Of a stretch of 12,435 nt of DNA, positions 1-7,825 are shown in pieces. The first letter of the stretch is position 1; each line of letters begins with the position of its first letter. A model generated the notes under the pieces. That model saw nothing but the letters and a program-made list of their open reading frames with translations, was not told the origin of the DNA and did no database searches. The position numbers and the translations under genes were made by a program. Source of the stretch: Auxenochlorella pyrenoidosa (lineage: Eukaryota; Chlorophyta; Trebouxiophyceae; Chlorellales; Chlorellaceae); the NCBI GenBank assembly GCA_001430745.1, contig KQ482030.1:143474-155908 (forward strand). The letters are read 5' to 3'.

Positions 1-18
1 CCTGTGCCCTCGCACCTA

Positions 19-34
19 CCCCCCCCCCCCCCCC
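19..34 (+). repeat. Run of 16 C, polypyrimidine tract of an acceptor
   Basis: A pure C run lies 12 bases before the AG that opens the exon at 47. It serves as the polypyrimidine tract of the truncated upstream intron of the FtsHi gene. It is also a homopolymer prone to sequencing length error, which would not affect the coding frame because it is intronic. Confidence 0.7.
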
Positions 35-46
35 GGCCCCGCGCAG

Positions 47-1734
47 CCATGGAGGCGGCCACCGCGCTCGCCTGCACCCTGCTGCCCGCCATCGAGCCAG
101 TCACGCTGTGCACCATTGTGCCGCGCGAGAAGAACCCGTTGGGCCAGACGGTGGTCAAGGCCAACGAGGATCGCGAGCTGACCGGCCTGTTCACCAAGCG
201 CTACCTGGAGGAGCAGCTGCTCACCCTACTGGCCGGGCGCGCGGGTGAGGGGGGCTGGTCGACAGCTTTTATTTGTGCATCCTAATGAAGACTTGACTGC
301 GAGGAGCAGCTGCTTGGGACGCGCGGCGTTCCAGGCTTGTCGTCGCCCGCAGGGGCCCCTGTTTTGCACACCGACGGGACACTGCCGGCGCTGGCACCTG
401 CCACCTGCGCTGACACCTGCCACCGGCGCTGATCACCTCTTTGCCCCCCCCCACCCCCTGCCGCAGCCGAGGAGCTGATCTACGGCCCCGACGAGATGAG
501 CACCATGCAGCAGCGGCGGCTGATCGACGCGCGGCGCATCGTGCAGAAGCTCGTCGTGTCGGCGGCCATGACGCCAAACCCGGCCATCGGGCCGCGCACC
601 ATCTCCGTGCCCCGCAGGCAAGACAGGGGGGCTGCTCGCCTCGGGGCGCGCCTGGGCTGTGTGGGCTGCTTGCAGCCTGCCAGCGGCAGCTGCGTGCCTG
701 CGTGCTTTTTGGCGCCTGCTCCGGCTGCTTCCGGCCTGCTCAGCTGCGCCTGCTGTGGCGCCTTCCAGGGCCCGACGCATGGACATTCCGAACTTCGGGA
801 GCTTTGGTTTTGCGGGGCAGCTGCAGGGGAGCGCAGGATACACCAGCGAGGGTCTGACTGCTAGCCCAACCCATCCACCCATGCCCCCACCTCATTCCTG
901 CAGGTTTGGCAGCTCGCTGATGCAGGCAGTCACGCGCTTTGTGCCTTCCGAGCTGCACTCAGAGGCGGACAGAGAGGTGCGAACCATCTTCCTGCCCTTC
1001 CTGTCTCTTCCGAGCGGCCCTGCCCTGCCTGGTCCCTGGCTTGCCTGCGCGTCACTGTGCCTGCAGCAGCAAGGAGGCACCAGGTGGCAGCTCCAGCCCT
1101 GCATGATCACTCACCCTAACTGCTGCACCGTTCCCATGGAATGACAGCCTGGTGCATTGCAAATTGGTGCACACATGGTGCATAGCGGCAGCACTGCCGT
1201 GCGCACGCACTCATGCGCTGCGGCAGGGCAGCCCTGGCAAAGCATCCACCTGCGCCACGCCGGCAGGTGACCTGCACCCTGCTCGCGCACCTGTCTGCAG
1301 ATGGAGGCGCTGCTGGCAGAGGCGTACGCCACGGTCAAGCAGATGCTGTCCCGCAACCGGCAGGCGCTGGACAGGTGCGCGGAGCAGGGCGGGCACTGCT
1401 GGCCGGCTGCTGGGCCTTGCAGGGCGGGGGCAGCCTGGCGGGGCCGCCCCTCGTGTCCGCAGAAGCACATCATCCATGGCTCATGCCCGCCAGGCCCGTG
1501 CACGGCCGCGCAGCCTCGTGACCGCGCCGCCTGAGAGCACGCTTTGCCACCCGAGAGCGCGTTCGTTGCTCCAACTGCCCCCGCCGCCGCCGCTCCGACT
1601 GCCCCTGCAGCCTCATGGCCGCGCTGCTGGAGCGCAACAGCCTGAGCGGGGAGGAGGTGCGGGCGCTGGTGGAGCGGCACGCGGCGGCAGAGGACCTGCA
1701 GCGGCGAGACGCCGAGCGCGCCGCCTTCCTCTGA
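47..1734 (+). CDS. FtsH-like inactive metalloprotease (FtsHi type), C-terminal part, 5' end outside window
   Basis: Five exons are supported by phase: 47-244, 467-617, 769-976, 1301-1374 and 1611-1734 (TGA at 1732-1734). They encode about 251 residues. The part seen is the peptidase M41-like C-terminal domain; the AAA ATPase part must lie upstream. The exon starting at 47 follows a C-rich tract and an AG. The HEAGH zinc motif of active FtsH is replaced by MEAAT (49-63), losing both His ligands. Family signatures remain: IVPRE, LGQT, and the join LLAGRA|AEELIYGP across the first intron. The metal-binding Asp expected after the GRAAE motif is also not evident (the segment reads STMQQRRLIDARRIVQKLV). 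The C-terminus, NSLSGEEVRALVERHA, is a typical FtsH tail helix. Known FtsHi proteins are plastid-encased subunits of an AAA motor associated with protein import. I cannot say which plant FTSHI paralogue is closest; FTSHI1 or FTSHI2 seem plausible. The second intron appears to use a GC donor (CGCAG|GCAAGA). The ATG at 49 is internal, not the gene start. Confidence 0.8.
385..438. repeat. 19-bp tandem repeat in FtsHi intron
   Basis: Nearly three copies of a 19-bp unit of the type CCGGCGCTGACACCTGCCA lie head to tail at 385-403, 404-422 and 423-438 (partial). They sit entirely inside the intron 245-466, just before its polypyrimidine tract. No function is evident; probably a simple minisatellite. 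Confidence 0.75.
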
Positions 1735-2518
1735 GGGGCCTCCCTGTGGGGGGCCTCCCTCCGTGGAGTGTCCTTCCTTTGAGCGGCGCCGGGACGTGGC
1801 TGGAGGACGGTCGGGCCCACGACGGCACCCTGCTACCAGGCACCCCGCCCTGCAGAAGACTGGCAGCCGGCCACCCTGCTCTGGGCTGCCGCGTGTTGAG
1901 GACAGCAGCCCTCCTGTCCCCCCTTCTTGCCTGCCTCTTGGCTTCATTGTCTGCTGCAGTGCTCGGTGCGCTGGCGCCCCATCTTGCTGTCTGAGTGCTC
2001 GTTTGGCTCTGTGTCTTTCCTGCTCTGTGATCTTTCTTTCTTCTCGCTTCTCTCTGGCGCGCTCATTCCTCCCCAACAACTGCTCTGATCCGTCCCACCT
2101 CACGACATGACCCTTGAACCAGGCGCACTCGTTGCAGGCTAACTGACCCAGCCGTGTCGCTCCACAGCAAGCAGAAGGTGCAAAAAGTGCATGTGCGAGG
2201 GTGGGAACGTGTGGAGGATTGGAAGATGAGACGATCAAGGATGGCAGCTGCAAGTGATGGGCAGGCCACAAAGCAGGGTCAGGGCAAAATGAGCACTGTA
2301 TGCGGGGGTCAGGGGCTGAGAGTTCACAGAGAGAATGGGCCATTAGTCGAGACGGTGGAAGGATGGAGGGTCATGGGGAAGCACAAGGGAACCGCAGAGG
2401 ATTGAAAGGAAAAATGTGCTGCAAGCTGGCTCACCAGCACGGGGAGGTGGGCTCTGCCTGCCAGGGGCAGTTCTGTGGCCGCACAGAAGCTGCCAGCTAT
2501 GGGGGGCATGTGGAGCGC
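1735..2518. other. Convergent intergenic region, no gene recognised
   Basis: This gap lies between the stop of the FtsHi gene (plus) and the stop of the chitinase gene (minus), so it should hold both 3' untranslated regions. It contains a pyrimidine-rich stretch around 2025-2060. I found no TGTAA polyadenylation signal on either strand, although that signal is typical of green algae. Long open frames on the minus strand across 1111-2343 run antisense to FtsHi exons and carry no recognisable motif; they look like GC-rich shadow frames. Confidence 0.6.
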
Positions 2519-5500
2519 CTATGTTGCCCAGCAGGGCCCGCCCACGCAGTTTGCCTTGCTGCACGGGCAGCGGGCAGGCGCGGCTGCAAATGAGAGACAG
2601 TTATGCAGGTGTGTGGTTGGCCAGCTGGCGCTGCAGTTGCATCGTCCACTTCACGCTGTGCATGCTGTGCATCACGCCTTGCCTGCAGTGTGCCGCGTCG
2701 TTCCAGCACCACCCGGCCACGGAGCAGCACTGCGTCTCGTCGCGGCACAGCTTGTTGCCGATGCTGCCGCCGCCGCAGGTGCCGTTGTTTGGCTTCCCCT
2801 GGCATGGCCCCCCCACACAGTTTTCTGGCCTGCAGCACGGGAAGGGATGCATGGGCAGCAGGCTGGGTCTGGCTGCTGGCTAGCCAAGCTAAACCTACCT
2901 GCCTTGGCCAGCGCACGACGTGTACAACGGCAGCTGACGGCGACTGTACAGTACCACATGTGGTGCATGCTGGGGTGTGTGGGCCGGCCTGGCAGCCGTG
3001 GTGCAGCCGCCTGCGCGGCGGCCCGGCAGCACTTTGCAGGGCAGCACTTCGCAGGGCAGCACTTCGCAGGGCAGCACTTAGCGGCAGCGCCTGCCTGCAG
3101 TGGTCAAAGTCGTTAGCAGTGGTCAAAGTAGTTAGCGGCAGCGCCTGCCTGCAATGGTCAAAGTCGTTCCAGCACCAGCCGGCTCCAGAGCAGCAGTGCA
3201 CCGGGTTGGCGCAGGTCTTGTTGCCGACAAAGCCGCCGCCGCAGAAGGGCACCGGCTTGGGTGGGCGGCGGACAAGTGGAGAGGCCCTCCAGCTGCAGTC
3301 GTGGGCAGGCATGAAGAGATAGAGGGCAGCACAGGGGACGTGCAAGCAGGCACGGTCAGCGGTGCTTGTAGTGCGGGAGGCATGCCGCAGGCGGACGAGC
3401 GAGCGAACGCAGGCAGGAGGCAGGCTTCGGAGAGAGATGAGGATCCTGCTCTGCCCGTTAAGGCCCCTTACGTCTTCACAGCTGTCATCAGCGTGTGGTC
3501 TGGATCGTCATACGAGGCCTCCCAGATCTGCTTTCCAGGGGGTAAAGAAGGGTGAGGAGTGTTTGAATGCCAGGGACAGCCTTGGTCGTGGCCCTTGCCT
3601 TTGCTCTCTGTTTTCACAAGGCTGCATTGTGCGTTCAAGTGCCAACGAGTTCACTGGACTGGACGAGAGTAAAGATTTGGCTGGCGCGCCCTGCCGGCAG
3701 CACCGAACGGACCAGCAGGTGTGGCCGGCACCACCGTGCACCCACCATGGAGCCTCCGAGGCTGTACTCTGCCTTGGCGGCTTGCAGCTTTGCCACCAGG
3801 GTGCGAGGCGTGTCGAACGCAATCCACTGGTCGCCCTGCGCAGGCATTGTGAGCAGCGAAACAGCCTTCACGAGACGTTGCGGCCTAGCTATGTTCCTCA
3901 GGCAAGTGCGCCGGCCAACCCTGTGCTGCAGGCGGCAGCGCATGGGGGGTCCACCCAGCCGGGTGGTGCACGGCTGCGCCTGTTGCAGCGTGCCGGCCTG
4001 GGTTTGCGCGCCAACTGGCAGCCATGCGCGCCCACGCTCTTCCCCTGCGGCGCTGCCCCTCGCAACAGCAAGCAGCCCCCGGAGCGCACCTGGGTGATGT
4101 AGGCCGCCCTGGCCTGTGTCACGTCCTCCACAAGCTTGGCCCCGCGGTCGAACATGTCGCGCAGGTCGCGCCAGCCAATGGGCTCGCCTGCAAGGGAGCG
4201 CGGACCGCAGGAGCCCAAAAGGGTTTCTGTGTGCAGGATTTGGACAGGGTTCGCCCGCAGCAGGCCTTCCACCCCGCCTGCTGGCCCGCCCTGGGCATGC
4301 AAGCGGGCAGAGGAGACGAGGCTGCGAGGCCTGCAGCCCTGGGCGCGGCTGCCATCGCCGGCGGCGCACCCGGTGTGCACGCGCCGTTGGTGCCGGGCCC
4401 TGCAGAGGGCGCGTGCAGGCCGTTGCGCCGTGGGCTGGCCAGGCGCCAGGAGACGCCGTAGAATGCCAGCCCCAGGTTGAGCTTGGCGGGCGGCACCCGG
4501 GCGACCTTGGTGTAGAAGTCAAAGGTCTTTCGGAGGCCCCAAGCGTACTGCGGCAGGGAATACAGCCAGGCGAGGGCTTTCATTCGTAGGAGGGAGGTCA
4601 AGCTTGCGCTGCCTGGGCCGCAGTGCGCCCTCGCTGGACCAGCCACAGTGGCCCAAGGTGGCCAGCCTGCAATGGCGGGGCTGCCGCCACCTGGCGCCTG
4701 CCTCCTGCCTCCTTCTGCTTCTTCTTCACGCACTCAGCACCCACTTGCCTGCGCATCGCTGGCCCAGTTCCTGCAAGGCCGGAACGATGCAGCTCGGGCG
4801 GGATTTCAGGGGATGCATCCGCTGGCTGCGCCCACCAGTGCACTGGCGCTGTGCACACCAGACAGGCAGCGCAGTGCAGCGGACCAAGCGTGGCACCTCA
4901 CGTGTGGAAGTAAGTTGTGGGGTCCCACCCCGGGTCGTGGTACCTGCACAGCCAGGGAGCAAGGTGGGCGCCTCATAAGCTGCGAGCGAGCTTGCAACGC
5001 AGGATGCAAAGTCCGCGCCTGGAAGCCCGGCCCTGCCAACCTTGAGCCTTAAGGCAGGCCACAGCGGCCAGTGGGAGAGCTGCAGGCACTCAGGTGCGCC
5101 TGGCCGCAGCAAACCCCCGGACGAACTGATTTGTGAAGCTTCTCAGACGCAGCGGGGAAGGGCATCCAGCATGGGCACATTGAATCAGACGACAACGGGG
5201 GCCACCGCGAGGCCACACAATGATCAGCCGCCGGCAGAGAGGGCGGTGCACATGCAACATGGCCGTGGCCATGAACACGCCCAGCCAGGCCCTGCTGCCA
5301 CCGCTCCCACCCACAGTGGTGGCATCTGCAGTAGAATGGAGCAGTGCTGGAATCTGAAGTTGAATTGAAGGCAGCGACGGCATGCGCGCCCACCCGTACG
5401 TCATTGGCGAAATGAAGTCCACGTGGGGCCAGATGTTGGGAAAGTCGTAGGCGCTGCAGGGGTCGTCAGCTGTGCCGGAGCCGTCGCAAAACTGCGGGCG

Positions 5501-6844
5501 GCAGGGGTGCGTATTCGGCAGGCACCACTGTCGCGATGCACAAAAGTGACGAGCGCAGCAACAGAACCGGCCGGGTGCCGCAGCCGAGCCAACTCACAAC
5601 TGCGGCACTGGCGGAAGGTTCCGTCTGTTGCCCACCTGCGGGGTGTCGATGCTGAGGATGAAGGGCTTGCCGCTGGCCCTGATGGCGGCGCGCCACTCGC
5701 GCACCAGGGCAGCCAGGCCGGGCCTGTCTGAGGGCCTGCCGCCCAGCACAGGGATGCCCGGGTATTCCCAGTCCAGGTCCACCTGGGGAGGGGAGGTGGC
5801 GTGAGGAGGGAGCGCACTCGGCATGCCGGCCTGAGGAGGCGGTGTGAGAAGGGATTGGGCTCGGCTTGCCGGCCCTGTACGGCAAGGCGCAAACTGGATG
5901 CAGCCGGCCGGTGCCCTGCTGACGTATGCAGCCCTTAGATGCTTCCCCAAGAGCCGCTGCTCTCGCCACCCTTCCCCCAGTGCAGGAGCAGCCCCCGCAC
6001 GCCTCACCCCATCGAAGCCGTACTTGCGGCAGAAGGCCGTGGCAGCCGCGATGAAGCGGGTGCGGTTGGCTTTGGTGGCCACGGCCTGGCTGAACAGGCG
6101 CTTGTACTCGCTGCCTGCCTCGTTCATCCCGCTGCGTGGAGTGTTGTGTGCGTTGCGTGTGTATGTGGTAAGCATGCAGCCATGTGGCCTGCGCTCATGT
6201 TCCCAGCACAGCGGCAATGAGCAGTGACAGCTATCTCCCCTGGCAGGCAGAACTCACGCGCCGCCAATCGACACCATGATCCTCAGCGCAGGGTTTGCCA
6301 CCTTGAGCCGCCGCATCTGGCCAAACAGCTCCGTGTCTCGGTAGTCCAATGGCTTGGGGGACAGGTCTGGGAGGGGCCCAAGCAGGGTGCGGCTTGGTTG
6401 GGGACGCGGATACTTGGTGCTTTGAGGCACATGCGCGCTGCCTCACTGCTGACGTAACCGCGCCCTTACCGCACCCTGTGTGGCTTGGAATCACCGGCTC
6501 ACCAGGGTTCAGAAACACAAAGGCAAAGAGCGCGTGCGTCGCCAGGTTCGCAGGGAAGTCTTTTGGCTCGGTTGCGCAGCCATTCGGGCGATACTGCAGG
6601 CGCCGCAGGGGCAGCGAGGTGGGTGGCGGCAGTAGCAGCGGCGGCGGTGGCTCTTTCAGCTTCTCGGAAAATCCGCTGTTCCGGAGGAGCTCCCTTTGCT
6701 AACAGCGCATGTATCCCTGCGCAGAGCGCTTGCCTGCGACCAAAACGGTAAAAAGGCGACCACCCTTTGCGGTCCTGCGGCTCTTGCGCACGCCAGGAGC
6801 GCCGGCAGCACCAGTACGACCAGCTGAGCGGTTGTGTAAGTCAT
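2519..6844 (-). CDS. Secreted GH18 chitinase with two C-terminal hevein-like chitin-binding modules, 15 exons
   Basis: Exons in transcript order: 6844-6734, 6593-6503, 6366-6258, 6131-6008, 5782-5636, 5491-5394, 4943-4902, 4770-4749, 4547-4370, 4187-4090, 3835-3746, 3527-3472, 3292-3149, 2829-2683 and 2558-2519 (TAG 2521-2519). They sum to 1497 bases, exactly 499 codons, with every junction in phase. Residues 1-23 look like a signal peptide (hydrophobic LVVLVLPALLACARA). The GH18 domain spans about 27-388: SIGG at 100-103, the catalytic DxxDxDxE as DGVDLDWE at 144-151 with E151 the acid, MTYG at 224-227, LAFYG near 276-280, and the terminal Trp in IWE at 371-373. Two eight-Cys modules follow (406-446 and 455-495). 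GH18 enzymes hydrolyse beta-1,4 GlcNAc polymers with retention, so this one probably acts on cell-wall or environmental chitin. Introns 1, 8, 13 and 14 begin with GC. In-frame upstream ATGs exist (up to 6964), but the signal peptide favours 6844, which has G at -3. Confidence 0.9.
3025..3084. repeat. 15-bp tandem repeat, four copies, in chitinase intron 13
   Basis: The unit GGCAGCACTTCGCAG occurs at 3025-3039, 3040-3054, 3055-3069 and, degenerate, 3070-3084. It lies in the intron between the two hevein-encoding exons. The unit length is a multiple of three, which keeps the minus-strand frame open through much of the intron and creates a misleading long open frame. Confidence 0.85.
3078..3168. 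repeat. 37-bp direct repeat duplicating an exon-intron boundary
   Basis: The segments 3078-3114 and 3132-3168 are identical except for one base, offset by 54 bp. A shorter extra copy of the central part lies at 3116-3133. The copy at 3132-3168 contains the last 20 coding bases of chitinase exon 13 and its GC donor (3148-3147). The other copy therefore carries a duplicate potential donor at 3094-3093, inside the intron. Confidence 0.85.
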
Positions 6845-7300
6845 ATCGCTAAACTGAGAAAGGTGCTGCGAATGGGCGGTCACTCCTGGGAGCCTCCGCC
6901 CATGGTGATGCGTGCTGGCAGCTTCCGTCGGATGCAGGCAAGTGCTGGCAAGCTTCATGCACACATGGATGTTGAACTCTTGGAAAGATCAGATGGCCTG
7001 CAAATGGCTTTGCGGGGACTGCAGCAGGGAGGTTGCGGCTACAACGCCCACAAACCACAACTCGACTGGGCATGCCGCCGATGTCGATAGTGCTGTAGCT
7101 AACCTCGAGTGGCAAAGGGCGATGCCGCCCCCATTGCTGGGCACGGCCATGCAGCTTGCCTTGATCAATACATGACCTTGGAACCGGGTCTTACTGGAGG
7201 TTGATGCATCACAGATTTGGACAAGAAAACGTTGCAGCATCTTGCGGCGCAATCGTCCACCAGCGGTTCAGGGCAGTGAGCAAGGCAGGGCGTGGCGCGC

Positions 7301-7308
7301 GCGGGAAA
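7301..7308 (-). promoter_or_regulatory. E2F-type binding motif
   Basis: GCGGGAAA on the plus strand is the reverse complement of TTTCCCGC and matches the plant and algal E2F consensus TTTSSCGC perfectly. It lies about 0.5 kb from each start codon (518 bp before the kinesin ATG). An eight-base match can arise by chance in GC-rich DNA, so function is unproven. Confidence 0.4.
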
Positions 7309-7410
7309 GGTGGCGAGGTTACCTCGCCCACAGACACATGCCTGCCTGGCATTGATCACACGACAAACAAGTGTGCAAATAGCCACCATGCAGTCCAACA
7401 ATGCTGCAAA

Positions 7411-7447
7411 AGTGTGCAAAAAGTGTGCAGAAAGTGAAAGTGTGCCA
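7411..7447. repeat. 11-bp imperfect tandem repeat upstream of kinesin
   Basis: AGTGTGCAAAA at 7411-7421 is followed by AGTGTGCAGAA at 7422-7432, then a shortened AGTGAA and another AGTGTGCC. A similar motif (GGTGCAAAAAGTGCATGTG) stands alone near 2177. It may be a minor repeat or clustered binding sites; nothing more can be said. Confidence 0.55.
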
Positions 7448-7825
7448 GTGCGGTAGGTGCGCTGCGCTGATCGTCGCTCCGCTAGCGGCCATCAAGGCTG
7501 GGTGGACTCCAACTTGGAGCAGCCCTCGTCCCAGCGACCTTCGCACAGCTGAGATCGAATTGAATTCTCCGCTTCGCCGCTCTGTCGTCAACTTGAAAAA
7601 CCCTCGACAGCGCTTCGCTGCACTGCGAGCCCGCCTGCTCGACCGTGTGTCAAGGGGTGATGTGGAGCTACAAAAAGGCTCCTTGAGCCTTCCGCCGCAG
7701 CCCCAACCGCCCTCCGCCCCGTGCGGCGGCCCTCACCGACAGCTCGCCTCGCCGGAAGGAATTTTCATCACGTCAATTAGCAGCCTGTCCGTTCAGTGTG
7801 CTGCTCATATTGGAGCTTGGTAGCC

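Larger units (their letters stand above)
2519..3292 (-). other. Hevein-like (CBM18-like) double module of the chitinase
   Basis: The last three exons encode two successive modules with the spacing C-x9-C-x5-CC-x5-C-x6-C-x4-C-x4-C, close to the eight-Cys hevein fold. Cysteines fall at residues 406, 416, 422, 423, 429, 436, 441, 446 and at 455, 465, 471, 472, 478, 485, 490, 495. In both modules the intron falls just after the sixth Cys, in phase 2, so each CBM exon carries the end of one module and the start of the next. Of the usual hevein sugar-binding residues, the Ser after CC and the Trp before the fifth Cys are kept (CCSGAGWC, CCSVAGWC). The Trp between them is Ala in both copies, and the usual Tyr before the sixth Cys is His. 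Chitin binding is likely but the affinity may be altered. The protein ends three residues after the last Cys, so nothing is missing. Confidence 0.8.
6845..7825. promoter_or_regulatory. Shared upstream region of divergent chitinase and kinesin genes
   Basis: The two start codons (6844 on minus, 7826 on plus) face away from each other with 981 bp between. No exon with a recognisable motif was found here. The region holds an E2F-like motif (7301-7308), an 11-bp repeat block (7411-7447) and a small perfect inverted repeat with 7-bp arms (AAGGCTC and GAGCCTT, 7675-7691) that would lie in or near the kinesin 5' leader. No convincing TATA box was seen for either gene. Whether the promoters share elements is inference from orientation. 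Confidence 0.6.

Noticed and set aside
49..51. ATG at 49 as the true start of the FtsH-like gene
   Set aside because: It is directly behind a polypyrimidine tract and AG, lies within the degenerate zinc motif, and the ATPase domain would be missing; this is an internal exon.
1111..2343. 410-codon open frame on the minus strand
   Set aside because: It runs antisense to FtsHi exons and across the convergent gap, has biased low-complexity composition (Gln, Arg, Ala, Gly) and no motif. GC-rich DNA yields such frames freely.
3025..3084. Short regularly spaced repeats as a possible CRISPR array
   Set aside because: Head-to-tail 15-bp units without spacers, in a eukaryotic intron; a minisatellite.
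2497..3345. 282-codon minus-strand open frame containing the first hevein module
   Set aside because: Only 3292-3149 is coding. The rest is intron kept open by repeats whose lengths are multiples of three, and the second module is in another frame.
3635..4522. 295-codon minus-strand open frame
   Set aside because: It contains the true exon 11 frame (3835-3746) but otherwise reads through introns and out of frame over exons 9 and 10.
7479..7488. CCGCTAGCGG palindrome as an operator or transposon end
   Set aside because: Only 10 bp, no flanking duplication or partner copy; chance is likely in this composition.
7796..7825. GTG upstream of the kinesin ATG as start codon
   Set aside because: Nuclear genes rarely start at GTG; the ATG at 7826 is the first ATG after an in-frame stop and has a better context.
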